Shown here: one piece after another, positions 21,503 through 32,664 of the stretch | Position numbering within the stretch: position 1 is the stretch's first letter | How the letters are laid out: each line of letters begins with the position of its first letter | NCBI GenBank assembly: GCA_011503125.2 | Contig: WWBZ02000040.1 | Location: forward strand, 434,001-498,000 | Reading direction: 5' to 3' | Source: Botryosphaeria dothidea | Taxonomy: Eukaryota; Ascomycota; Dothideomycetes; Botryosphaeriales; Botryosphaeriaceae | Length of the DNA: 64,000 nucleotides | The notes under the pieces: model-generated | The model's input: only the letters and a program-made list of their open reading frames with translations | The model's database searches: none | What the model was told of the DNA's origin: nothing | Made by a program: the position numbers and the translations under genes

Positions 21503-23687
21503 GGTGTTGGAAAAGCGGTTGGACTTGTGATCTTGGTGGTGGTGGGATGAAGGAAGAACGGTGGATGCATGTTTCGTGGGAGCTTCTTTCCCCTAAACCA
21601 ATGTTCTAATAAGTGCTTCTGATGTCTCTCCGCTTAGAGAACTGACGGCTTTGACTGGAGGAAAAATTATATTGGGGCTATGATCGACGCAAGAGCGCAT
21701 ATCCCAGCCTTCTTCCCTCCGCAGTCCCTGACCGGGACGGTCCGACGGACTTTCATCTGTGGGGCGGGCCGCAACCAAGTACGAAGATTCCTCTTCATTC
21801 GGGATAGGCTTAGCGGTGCGAAGAGAATCGGCTAAAGGTCGAAGAATAGTAGCTGTGCCGCCAGACACCCCCAAGGTTAAGAGGCTCTTGAATTACTACC
21901 TGATGAAATGGCATAAATGGAATGACTTCAGCAAGTACTACCACAGGCCGAACCTGACGCTATAGACCCACTTGTAAGGTTTCATGGCAACCCCTGATTC
22001 CGTTTCGAGAGATTGCCGCGGTGGGAAAAAGCAAGCATCCCGTAATGTGGGGTACATTAGCCGCGAGCGGCTTCTTGACCTCGCCGGCAGATGCGCCCCG
22101 CAGTATATTTTTCGAAGAAACTACCTAGTGCCGAGTCGACGCGTTTGAATTATTGTTAGAATCGATGCGACGAAATAGAGCGTGTTCATGTAGAAACACT
22201 ATGAAACCTTGACCCACTCTTCCACAGCTTTGTGAAACGACGTTGTCAGCGTGCATTCCGCATCGGGCCCGAGGACCGTGCTGACCTTCATGCGCCGCTG
22301 CTGTATCTGCATGAGGTGTACATCGTCAGCTTTGATAGTAATGATTCCTCGCCACGAATACGAAGGGTTGTGGTACAATGAACACCTGCTGAAAGCGCAC
22401 AAGTCCACTAGTTTGAGATAACTGGGAGAATAGGATCATGGCAAGATTTATAGATAGTTTGGCTAGGCGTTTCTTTATGGCTAGGGTCGAAAGGTGCGGC
22501 GTTGCTGTGCAAAATTCTTAGTATGGTTCATATGTCGTTCCAACTCCTTGTAGATGTGGAAAAAGTCAAAACAAGAACCACTGGAATCCTGTAGGAACAG
22601 TACGCTGCACAGGTACGCAAGGCTTATAACTCGAGTGGGCGGCATACTTGGCTGGCAGACCCTACCAGTAAAGACTCCAGGGGCGTAAAGTGAATTGACC
22701 TTCGCGAAAGATGAGAAGCGCGGAAGCAACTAGAGCTCGAGACTCTTTGTCTCTGCATGATTTCGTCATGAATTAAGACGCCTTGTCTAGACTACTTCTA
22801 AATTAGACTGTGGGAGAGAATTCGCACGTAACATGAGCACGAAACGGGAGGTGCCAAGACAAAGTTGGAAATTGAAATGAGACTAGAGAGTGGAGATGCG
22901 TGCGTGCTTTGGAGAGTAGTGCAGAAAGTTTGGCTTCGAGAAGATCCAAGATGCGCGTCCCTTGGCGATCGGTGGGCAGGATGCCGCGTCGCTATGAAAA
23001 TTTGGGTAATTATTAAATTTCTTCGAGCGTAGCGGTAGGAGAGAGATTGTCGACAAGTGCTTACGGCAGGAGATCTCCAGGGGTCGGGAAGCAAGATAAC
23101 GGCGTACCCGATTGGACGAATGCGGGAATAATACCCGGTGACTTTGGACGAACTAGAGGCGGCGTGCGGTAGACATAGAAGAAAAGCCGCATTCACATGA
23201 AGCCCGAGAGAAACAGTCTGCCGATCGGCAAGCCGGTGCCATGTGCCATGGCAGTGATTGCGCGCGCGGGACAGTTAAGCAGCGCCCCTAAGCCTTTTGA
23301 TCGGCCGCGAGCGACGCAAGGAGCAACCTGGGCGCCGGGGTCCAAGGCGAAGATGCGGGGATATCTCTACGGGGACGCCAGGTGTGAAGGCCTTTTGCTG
23401 GTGCTTTCATCATACATGGGACAGGACACAACTTAGAGCAGTGCTAAGCATCGTAAAAAAGCCTCGTCGTACGACGCGGGATGCAGAGGCTATTTGCAGC
23501 GCAATCTTGCAGACGCCTGGTTGGCTGGTCAGCATTTAGCATTATTCGCAGGTCAGCCACCACAAGAGCGCACACGATGGCCTGAGCACATCCCCGCACC
23601 ACACGGGACCACATAGCTCGTGCTTCAGGGCGCAACCAAAGAAAGCTGTGTGCCAGAGATAGATAACCGTTTCGAGTATGACGTTGA

Positions 23688-23711
23688 GGGGGGGGGGGGG
23701 GGGGGGGGGGG
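23688..23711 (+). repeat. Poly-G tract of 24 nt
   Basis: Twenty-four consecutive G residues on the + strand in non-coding DNA. Such a tract could form quadruplex structure, and its length is unreliable on most sequencing platforms. Confidence 0.95.
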
Positions 23712-24301
23712 CAGAGCAGCGGAGGAAGTGCGTTCGCGATGGCGCAGTCTGGAACATGCAGCGGGCTGTGACGCATCTGGAGTAGCGGCGGGCTCGGTTT
23801 GGAATACCCAGGCACAGGATGATGGCGGGCTCAAGTGATGATGGAGCTCGTCATTCCGCCAGCTGGAGGCTTGCCTGTTTGGCCGTGCGTTTGGATGGCG
23901 GACGCGTTTCCGGCTGGCGCCCTATCGGAGAAGGGCGGGCGGAGAACTGATGGTCGGGTCTGGGTCATAGCGAGCAGCGGTCTTGCAGACGCGCGCTGAT
24001 CCGGAGCTGGAGAGTCCGGGACGCGGCCAGACTGGCAGCAACAATGGAAAAGGGTCCTCGTCGAGCAGCTGTTCGGGCTTGACAAATGACGAAGTCGCCA
24101 ATTGGACAGACTGGCGACGGCGGTCCAGCCGGGTCGAGCAATAGCGGAGGTCTAGATGTGCGCTAGGTGGTAGCGGGGGGACTGGCTGCGCGCCGGCACA
24201 CAGTCGGCGCGCCGGTGGGTAGTCGCCGTCCTCGCCCCGGGCAGCCGCGGCGCCGGGCCTGCTTCCTGGTGCGTGAAGTGCCTGGTACCTGAACGTGTGC
24301 T

Positions 24302-24334
24302 GCTGCTCTCATCGCTGCTCTCATCGCTGCTCTC
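24302..24334 (+). repeat. 12-bp tandem repeat, 2.75 copies
   Basis: Unit GCTGCTCTCATC repeated twice in full plus nine bases of a third. It lies in non-coding DNA. Confidence 0.85.
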
Positions 24335-24870
24335 GCTGCGCTGATCGCCGTCGTCGCCGCCCATGTCACCACTCAGCCAAGCTCTGACAAGCCCCGAATC
24401 GCACCGCGTGGAGGGCAGTCTGCCCACGTCGCTGCGTCGACAGAGCCGATACGCCTGGTGCCTGCATTCTCGTGAGGACAGCTGCTCTGCACAGCCGACC
24501 GCACGCCATGAAGCAAGTGCCGAGTGCTGTGCTCCGCCGCGCGTGGTAGAGTAGAGCGTTGCCAGCTGTAGCACCGGTGGTTCCTCATCTTTGGGCTCCA
24601 AAGTCCGTAGATCAGGAACCGGAAGTCTCTGAGAAAAAGGGTCCGCTATCCTTAGCCTGGCTGCCCAGGTGCGAGACGAACCATCCAAAGCCACAGCTAG
24701 CATCGACGCTACAGCGCCACCAGAACGCCAGAACTCCATCCGCCCAACTTAGCTTCTCCTAACAGCCCGAAGCCCTGCACATATAGATTTGGCCCTGCCT
24801 CGTCGCCAGCTTGAAGGATGCAGCACCTTGCCGACCATTGCCGAGCAGTCGTTCCCTCAATCACTTCGCC

Positions 24871-26269
24871 ATGATCACTCTTTTGGCCCCTGGCTTCAAG
24901 AACCAGCCCGTCACTCAGGATGACATGAACATCGCCAGTCTGGCCTGGGGTTTCACCCTTGGCTTCGGCTTCCTCACCACCTGGACCGCCATCAAACAGA
25001 CTCGCCATGTCTCCAAACGCCATGGCACCAGCAGGCTGAACTCGCCCTATATTTGGATGATTTGGCTCGAAATCTCCGTCTGCCTTTCCTTCAGCATCAT
25101 TTGCTGGCTGCATCTCAAGGGCTTCATTGCGCCGAGCTTTGCCTTCTACTTCTGCATTCGTATGTTTTCCAGCTGTTTTTTTTTTTGTGTTCGGCCCTGC
25201 TGACAATCCACGCAGTCACCACCTGGGCCCTTCAGGTCCAGTTTCTCCTGCAGATTATCATTAACAGAGTCTCGGTTCTTCTCGTGAACCGCAGAAAGGC
25301 ACTCCACCTCAAGATCGCCGTTGCCGTGCTCATCACCGCAATCAACATCTCGGTCTACTGCGTCTGGATCCCTGCTCGCCTCCAGATCACTGAGGGATAC
25401 ATCCACCTCAATGAAGTCTGGGATCGCTGTGAGAAGGTCATCTACCTTCTCGTTGACGCTGCTCTCAACTGGTACTTCATCCGCATCGTCCAGAAGAACT
25501 TGGTGCGCCAAGGTCTTAAGAAGTACGAGTCCTTGGTCAAGTTCAACATCTATATTATTGGCTTCTCCCTCAGCATGGATGTTCTTATCATCAGTAAGCC
25601 CCCTTAGCCTGGTGCGACTATCGGACACCTGCTTACCTGTGCCCAGGCATGATGTCTCTGAAGAACTCTTTCGTCTACATGCAGTTCCATCCTCTCGCCT
25701 ACATCGTCAAGCTGAAGATTGAGATGTCCATGGCCGATCTTATCGCCACTGTCTCTCGATCCACCTCCAACAACACAGCCTTCGATTACAACCGGCCTTT
25801 CAACGACCGTGTTGAGGCTGGAGCTGGTAGCAAGTCTGGAGCGACTGTCAACACCTATGGAGGCCGCTCCCACTCTTCCACCAGCTCTGATACTGAGGAC
25901 CTCAAGAAGAAACCCCAGGATGTCAGCAGCCACTACCGCGAGGACAAGGACGATCTGGAGCTCAGGGAAATCATGCGCAGCGGCGGCGTTGGTGTTGTGC
26001 ACCACAAAGACATGCGCAGCGCCGGAGTCGACGATGTGGATGAGCCCGCTTACAGACAGCGCGAAGGACCTCTCGTTGTGCACCAGCAGCAAGAAATCTC
26101 TGTGGAGGTGGAGAACGTCTCGTCGGCGGCTTCTGGTGCCCCCAGCGTTGGTGATGACAGCGATACCCGGCCCTTGCGCACCATGAGCACGGTCATGCCA
26201 GGAGTTAAGCAGAAGAATGGCTTCGGTATGCATACAAAGGTTTGGGGCGGTGGCAGAGGAGGGGAATGA
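24871..26269 (+). CDS. Seven-transmembrane fungal integral membrane protein of unknown function
   Basis: Three exons, 24871-25159, 25216-25593 and 25647-26269 (introns 56 and 53 bp), 429 aa. Seven hydrophobic segments fill the first 270 residues: for example NIASLAWGFTLGFGFLTTW, WMIWLEISVCLSFSIICWL, VAVLITAINISVYCVWIP and FNIYIIGFSLSMDVLII (joined to SMMSLKNSFVYMQFHP across intron 2). A hydrophilic cytoplasmic tail of about 155 residues follows, rich in Ser, Asp, Glu and charged repeats. The layout resembles the fungal GPCR-like integral membrane proteins, but there is no CFEM domain and I do not recognise a ligand class. Intron 1 carries a run of 13 T. No frame defects. Confidence 0.85.
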
Positions 26270-26787
26270 TAAATCTACAAGTTATTTTAATCGACAGTCT
26301 TGCTATACCCATAACCCCCACGATCATTACCTTTTCTTGATAGACCCTATCTTATTGTACATATTAGTCCTCAAGGTACGATATCTATACAAAAGCTTAT
26401 AATCAAAATATATACGATACGAATCTTCTTGGTGTCCATTGCTTGGAAATGCTTGAGCGCGGATCAAGGGCGCACTCGGGACCTAGCGTATCGCACGGCA
26501 TATTGCCAAGGTTGCGGGAAAGGGAAGACTATTGATTCCACGCACGGCCTCTCTACGGAAGCTTCGGCTTCAGTTCCCCTTTGACAAATCAGAGGGTTTT
26601 ACAGAGCAGTTCGAAGTTGTTTCGGGATCACGTAAACGCCGATCAAAAACTGGGACCGGTATATGAAGACATGATATTTGCTTCGTTGGGCTCAGCGCCA
26701 CACATGTGAGGCGTTGTGGGAATTGAATATGTACCTTCAATTTCCACCAAAGAATGTGTACACGAAAAGTTCAAATTTGAACGGTGC
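26270..26787. other. Intergenic 3' UTR region between convergent genes
   Basis: 518 bp between the stops of the 7-TM gene and the pectate lyase gene; A/T-rich close to the 7-TM stop. No gene seen. Confidence 0.6.
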
Positions 26788-28258
26788 TTAGTAGGATGAG
26801 GGCACAAGAGAGTTGGCCCACCTCTCCACGTTGGCATATCCATCCGTGACCGCCATAGAATCGTCCACGGATACGTCGGTTCCCAAATCCGTTTCCGCGT
26901 CGTCCGGGATGCCGTCGCCGTCCGTGTCCTTTGGCGTGGCGCCGGGAGCGAGGTAGCCCGGACCGTTCATCGGGCTGGCCTTCTCGTCGGAGATGAGAGC
27001 GCCATCCTTTCCGTACGACTGCAGCTGCTTGACGAGGGTCGTGTCGACGGTGTCGCGCTTAAGCGAAGCACCGACGCCCTTGATGACGGCGGTAAGAGCG
27101 TCCTGGGCACTGAGGACCTTGTCGGGAGGCGGATAGTCGAACTTGGTCGACACGAGAGCCATGCCGCCGTAGTTGGTCGCGGACTCGCCCAGCTCGGACC
27201 CGTTCAACTCGCCATCCTTGTCCGAGTCGTAGAAGTTGCCCTTGACGTAGCCGTTGAAGTTCTCGTTGCCGCGAGTGAAGGCGGTCACGCTGGTGCTGGG
27301 GCCCGAAATGAAGTAGTTGCCTATGATGTTGGCGTGGGACGTCCCCAGAAGAGTCGCCGGCAATGTATCCACCACCGCCGCCCCAGTTGTAAATGACGTT
27401 GTTGTAAAACGAATTCGTGCCTTTGACCTGCATTGATTATCAGTCTTCTGAATCTTGAAATTGTTTGGTGATGCCGGTTGGAGAGAAGTTGCAGTTTCGA
27501 CAAAGAACATGACGGCAAGTCTACCAACACAGGGGCGAAACGAGGGAAGGGCAGATTTACCTTTGGATTGCGAGTCTTGTTGTCGATGTAGAGGTTGCGG
27601 TGAAGTGAGACGCCACCATCTTCCGTCTGCATGAGGCCACCGCAGGAATGAGTCTCCAGACCCTGTCCGATGATGCTGTTCTGAATTGTGATGTTTGCGA
27701 CATCGCCACTGATGGAGAACGTCTCGTCACGGCCCAGGTAACAGAAATATGTCGAAGATCATGTTCGCGCCCTCGGCAATGGTAATGGCATCCTTGCCGG
27801 AATCGCCAGGCTTACCCATGCGAATACGGATATACCGAACGATGGCATCGTTAGCGTTGGAGAAGGACCAGCCGTTTCCATATGTTGCAACTGGGCTCCG
27901 CATTAGTATTCCATTAACTTTTCGATGTTTCTTGGAGCTGGTTGGTGCCGTGCTTACTTCCATCACCAGGAGCTGTCTGTCCGAGGATCGAAACGCGCTT
28001 GCTGACAACGATACGGTCCGTGATGTTGATGGTACCTCCCACGGCAAAGACAATTACGCGATCGGACTGCGAGACTGCATCTCTCAGAGAGCCCTGTCCT
28101 TTATCATTCAGGTTATCGACAACATAGATTTCTCCACCCCTTCCACCAGTGGCATAACGCCCGAAACCCTCAGCACCAGGAAAGGCAAGCTGAGCGGAAA
28201 GGACGGGCCAAACCAGGGCCGAGAAAAAAAGTAAAACGGACGGCAAATGGAACTGCAT
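26788..28258 (-). CDS. Secreted pectate lyase with C-terminal calcium-binding repeat; three single-base frameshifts
   Basis: Cleaves de-esterified pectin by beta-elimination; secreted. Exons 28258-27958, 27890-27561 and 27427-26788 (introns 67 and 133 bp). A signal peptide (MQFHLPSVLLFFSALVWPVLS) is followed by AFPGAEGFGRYATGGRGG, then GSLRDAVSQSDRVIVFAVGG and the beta-helix. NSIIGQGLETHSCGGLMQ and NYFISGPSTSVTAFTRGN are further family segments. The end has a calcium-binding loop, DTDGDGIPDDAE. The first splice joins APGDG to IATYGNG. Three homopolymer indels break the frame: a base missing at 27750/27751 (after IFD), one missing at CCC 27733-27735 (before GRDETFSI), and one extra in CCCC 27343-27346 (before TSHANIIG). 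With them the protein is broken; without them it reads throughout. Either assembly error or a young pseudogene. Confidence 0.88.
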
Positions 28259-29360
28259 GCTGCCGAGACACAGAGAATGGAGCCAGCTGCAAACAACGGC
28301 AGGCGAAGTGCGCATTATAAAGGCTCCGTTGTCGTCTGGGCATGTGTGATCGACACGGCGTTCGGGAACGCTTAGATTAAACAAAGATGAGGAAGTCGGC
28401 CAAAGAGGAGAAGCCAAAGCGGAAGCGAGGTCCTGTAACCGCTCGAGGACCCCTGACGTGTTTGCAATTGCCCGCCAATCAAGGCGAGATCCCGATTAGG
28501 CTGAAACGGTGTTTCGCGAGGTGTCCAACACACGGTCAATGCTTCCGGCGCAACATACATAATAGTTTTCCCGTCCGCTTGGAGGAGTAGATCTTTCTAA
28601 ATCCGCTCCCAGCCGTTTCGTCTTGTACTCTTGCATGACTGCCAAGCAGACCCTCGGTTGACCTCACAGAAGCTCTCCCACTCCCGTTTATGGTTTACAG
28701 CGAATTCCAGAAGGGAAAGTCCGCTCGAGAACTGCGATAACCGAATAATAGGGTTACCTGCGGTTTGATACGCGGTGGACACGTAACTAGAACCATTGTT
28801 CACTTAGCCTTCGGCTTTTTTGTTCACTAAGCTCGGGTCTTCCCCCAAGAGATGCTATAAGCTGCGTCCGTCCGTAATGCAGGGTCGAATCAGGTCCGTG
28901 CCTTTGGCGGGTACTCTGGGTGAGGGAATGGTCGATCTCGAAGAGAATTTCAGTGTTCTAGAGTGTGGGATAGTAGGGGAAGACAGTGCAGCCTTCCGCT
29001 TCTTGCTTTTGATGGTCTCGGCGCGTCTCAAGGGCGCACTGGGCCTTCGTTCGGAGTTTTGAACCTTTGTTAATTCTGTTAGAGAAGTCCCTGCTGGTGC
29101 TTCATTCTTTGACAAAGTTACCCTCGGACCTGCAACGGCTCAACCGGGCCGTTCTGCCTGGCACGTCGGGTGCCTGAAACAGGATGACAGGACATGTTGG
29201 GGGTCGCGCATTCGGTAGATGTCGGCTCTCATCGTGTGTTCATGTTGGTGGTAGATGGTGGTTTGCGCGCCTGCCCGCAAACACGTGCACCCGGCCGCCC
29301 GGACGCGTAGGTAGGCGCGACTCCTTCGGCAACGCGTCCCACCTCGGCCGGCCCAACAAC
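28259..29360. other. Intergenic region between divergent genes
   Basis: 1.1 kb holding the pectate lyase promoter on the left. Open frames are short and featureless. No gene recognised. Confidence 0.5.
28315..28321 (-). promoter_or_regulatory. TATA box of the pectate lyase gene
   Basis: TTTATAA on the minus strand, about 57 bp upstream of the ATG at 28258, a usual distance for strongly regulated fungal secreted enzymes. Confidence 0.5.
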
Positions 29361-30468
29361 ATGATCGATCCCAGCAGTGAGGTACCCTTCTCTACTGCCC
29401 CTGAAGGGACCTATGAGTAAGTTCGTATCTCCGCTTGGTTTGCGCCTTTTGTTTACTCCCAGGCCCATTTCGCACATGAGAAGGCGGAGCTTTGTACGCG
29501 AAAAAACTCAAGCTTGCTGGTGAGGTCGTCCCTCAATTGCCAAGCCGGGATGGACTGACCGTTGCCGCAGCTGATCGCGTTGCCGTAAGCGGGAGAAGGA
29601 AAATCTAGAGGGTATGCCTTGTCCGCGGCCCGTAAGCAGACGAAATGACTTTCCCGAAGATGAAAAGGTCCGACATCGCTCGGTTTGAAGCAGCGGCTGA
29701 AACCAGGAGATCACCAAGTACTTCTTCAAAAAAGCCGAGATTGAAGGTGGTCTCGTGTCGGCCCTAGCACTGCTCGACAATTGCCCTCCGTCCCTCTCGC
29801 CACCCAGCGTTCTTCGTGATGCCGCAGGTCAAGATCAACACCAGCCTCCGCTGAAGAGGAAGCGAGGACGGCCTAAGTTGGGAAGGTCCCCAGATTCACC
29901 GACATCAATCCCAAATGATGAACTTGCCTGCCAGCGTCACTACCTCATGCCCGCGGATGACGAAGAGGACGAGGATTGCCAGTCTGCCTTTGTACCAGCG
30001 CCGAAGAAGAGAGGACGGCCCAGACTCAACACCGAGACCAATCAAAATGGCCACTCCTCAGAAACCGAAGCTCGCGAACCGAAGAAGAGGGGTCGAAAGA
30101 AGGTTTTCCACTGCACCAAGTACGGAACAAGATTGCCACTCGCATGCCTGTCGGCTGCCGGAACTATGATGAACGCGGATCAGCTCTAAGCTCAAGAACT
30201 AGATACATGGACGTACGTTGTCCGGTTCATCCTGGATCGCCAAAAGGGAGCTCCATACAGGATTTGTACTTGGATGGAAAAGAAAAGTAAGGACTGTCTG
30301 TCGAGCTTCGTTGATCTTCAGAAGAAGACCAGGTGGTTCGCCGGGTTTGAGAAGGGCCGGGCTTGTAGAGAATGCCGGTTATCCGACAGACCCTGCATCA
30401 TTCTCGACCCTACTGCCGCCGAAACGATCCTTCTGCCGCGAGTTGATGACCCGGAGGCAGCCGCTTGA
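29361..30468 (+). pseudogene. Disrupted AT-hook / zinc-cluster-like regulator gene
   Basis: Coding-like sequence spread over shifting frames. A start MIDPSSEVPFSTAPEGTYE at 29361 is followed by a clean intron (29417-29462, GTAAGT to CCCAG) and a basic stretch MRRRSFVREKTQAC. Further on comes RCRKREKENLEGMPC, which recalls a Zn(II)2Cys6 cluster but has lost cysteines. Then KRSDIARFEAAAE continues into NQEITKYFFKKAEIEGG only through a one-base shift near 29693. Three AT-hook motifs follow: KRKRGRPKLG, PKKRGRPRL and PKKRGRKK, which bind the minor groove of A/T-rich DNA. A TAA at 30187 ends the main frame. The same frame then resumes with TYVVRFILDRQKGAPYRICTW and GRACRECRLSDRPC, a Cys-rich end stopping at 30468. 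Decayed gene or error-ridden assembly; the exact model is unresolved. Confidence 0.4.
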
Positions 30469-31257
30469 TGCTTGCATTTGCATCTTTGAATTCAGTCCAA
30501 TGCAAGGGGTTCTCTACTATGACTGTAAAAATGGTAGTTGACATTTTGCAGTCCCGATTGATACCTTGAATAGCCACGTTTGCTGTGAACCCTGATCAAT
30601 ATTCGCTTGCCCAGACAACTTCCGAGTCTTCGTGAGTTGTCTGCAGCTTGACGACTGTGATAGGAGCGGTCAAAGCCAAATGACACCGGTAGGGTGGTGG
30701 GGTGTAGCACTGGGTCTAGGTGCCATCCCGCTCAGAGAGAAACGGGTACGGGGCGAATGCTGTTCCATCTGGCGAATGCACGAAAGTATGACGGAGGGAA
30801 TATGAGGGTAAACTATATCGCGTGATGACGGATGGAAGCCGAGGGGGATGAGAAGGGAGGAAAGAGCTTATTGCGTGGATGTACGTCTTATCGACTACCC
30901 CACCAACGCCATCTCCACGCCCTCGGCTGCGCTGTGCCCTTCAATCCTTCGGTCCATCAGCCACAGGGGGTCATCTTTCCCACGATAAGCAGGAGCGACA
31001 ACAGACGACCTCGACCGTCGCCGCTCTCCGATGATAAGCTCATGCGAATAGCCGGCTTCGCCGCACGACGTTCCGCCAGACGATGCACCTCGCGGGTGTA
31101 CCTGCATCCCGTCCGACGACCCGGTCCGTGGGCTACGCCCAGCATCGTGCCTGACCGCCCATTATAAAACCTGCTTCCGGTCCATAGAGGCCCTCCTCCA
31201 CTGCGGCTTGTCCCGAATTACCACAGTCAGCGGACTCTCTGGAACCACGCCCGCACA
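30469..31257. other. Intergenic region upstream of the nuclease gene
   Basis: 789 bp with the nuclease promoter at the right end. No gene recognised. Confidence 0.55.
31163..31169 (+). promoter_or_regulatory. TATA box of the S1/P1 nuclease gene
   Basis: TATAAAA, 89 bp upstream of the ATG at 31258. It is a near-perfect consensus and the leader distance fits. Confidence 0.6.
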
Positions 31258-32401
31258 ATGCCGTCCCTTCGCTCGATTGCTGGTGCCGCGCTTGCGGGCC
31301 GTCGTCCAGCGCATCGGCGTGGAAACACCGACGTCCATCAGCAGATTGGCTTCATGGCCGAGAAGTTCCTGACGGGACTACACGGACGTTCGGTCCTGGC
31401 GCAGAATCCTGGAACCAGAGTACAACGGGTCGATTGGGAGCGCGGCGGCATGGGCGGACGCGTACGCCCACACGGATGAGGGCGCGTTCTCGTACCAGTG
31501 GCACTGGATCGACTCGGCTGATGATGTACGTACACAAGACACATTCATGGCAGGTCGCTGGAGGTTGCGGTGAGCAGAGCGACGGAGTGGATGAAAGGTG
31601 GTCAAGCCGCTGACTGGGGACGATGAGGAGGAGGAGCAAATCCCGTCAATTGGAAGACGATCACAAAGCCGCTGACAAACGCCATCTGCCCAACAGCCTC
31701 CTTCCTACTGCAATGTCTACTACCACCGCGACTGCACGACCGGCGGCTGCGTCGTCTCGGCCATCGCGAACCAAACCGAAATCCTTCGCTCGTGCATCAC
31801 CTCAGTCAAAGCTGACGACTACGATGCCGGCACGAACATCACCTGCTCGTACGCACTGAAGTGGGTGGTGCACTTCCTCGGCGACATTGCGCAGCCGCTG
31901 CACGCCAGCGGCATCGCAGCCGGCGGTAATTTCTTCGACGTCATTTACAACAACAAAAGCACCGAGCTGCACGCCGTGTGGGACGGCGAGATCATCTACT
32001 CGGACGCCGACGTCTCCATCTTCCCCAATACGAGCATCGAGCCCTTCTTCGTCGATAACCTCCTGCCCCGCATCCTCGCCGACTCCTTCTCCGAGCCGAC
32101 CGCGGACTGGCTGAGCTGCACGGATCCGTCAACGCCTATTGCGTGCGCGTTGTCTTGGGCGAGGGAGAGCAATGCGTGGACATGCGACTATGTGTACTCG
32201 CAAAAGTTCAATAACACGGATCTAGCAACAAGTGGCTACGCCGAGGGCGCCTTCCCAATTGTTGAATTGCAGGTCAGCAAAGCTGCATTGAGGCTGGGTA
32301 CGTGGTTAAACAGATTGGTGGAGGGAAGATACGACAGGGACAGGGAAGTCGTGCTGCAGACCACACCTTCGTGGGTCGGAGGTCCGAACGAAGGCTCGTG
32401 A
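31258..32401 (+). CDS. Secreted S1/P1-type single-strand nuclease with frameshifts near the N-terminus
   Basis: Zinc-dependent extracellular nuclease that releases 5'-nucleotides from ssDNA and RNA. Exon 1 is 31258-31525 and exon 2 31697-32401, with a 171 bp intron (GTACGT donor, CGCTGAC branch point, CAACAG acceptor). The conserved start of the mature enzyme (TDVHQQIGFMAEKFLT) and the next block (YTDVRSWRRILEPEYNGSIG, WHWIDSADD) lie in different frames. They rejoin if one G of GGG 31374-31376 is extra. The Trp expected at the mature N-terminus also needs an indel at AAA 31323-31325, and the signal-peptide region seems to have more. Exon 2 is clean: CNVYYHRDC, HFLGDIAQPLHASG, LHAVWDGEI and AFPIVELQVSKAALRLG, including the zinc ligands His and Asp. 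Assembly error or recent inactivation. Confidence 0.88.
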
Positions 32402-32664
32402 AGGAAGAAACCCCTGAGTGTCACTTGAATCCGAGGAAACAATGAAGACCATATACACCGTACCAGAAAAATACATTCAAAGATGTTGGATATTCATTTC
32501 TCATATTTAACACCCTCTTCTACCCTCCCTGGTCTTTTCCCCAATCGTACCCGGTATTCCGAGGTATATCAGCGCTATCAGCACTGTTGCTAGCAAACAA
32601 ATCCGTGGTATGGCCTTTACGCCTCCTAGAGTGTACAAAAAAAAGAAAACTATCTATGGAGAGG

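Larger units (their letters stand above)
21503..24870. other. Gene-poor 3.4 kb region
   Basis: The largest gap in the window, between divergent genes. It contains a 24-nt poly-G tract and a 12-bp tandem repeat (listed separately). The open frames are short or low in complexity and none shows domains or exon structure. The promoters of the GH28 and 7-TM genes are at its ends. Confidence 0.5.

Noticed and set aside
24152..24739. 195-codon open frame on -
   Set aside because: Low-complexity Arg/Ser/Ala composition overlapping a tandem repeat; not gene-like.
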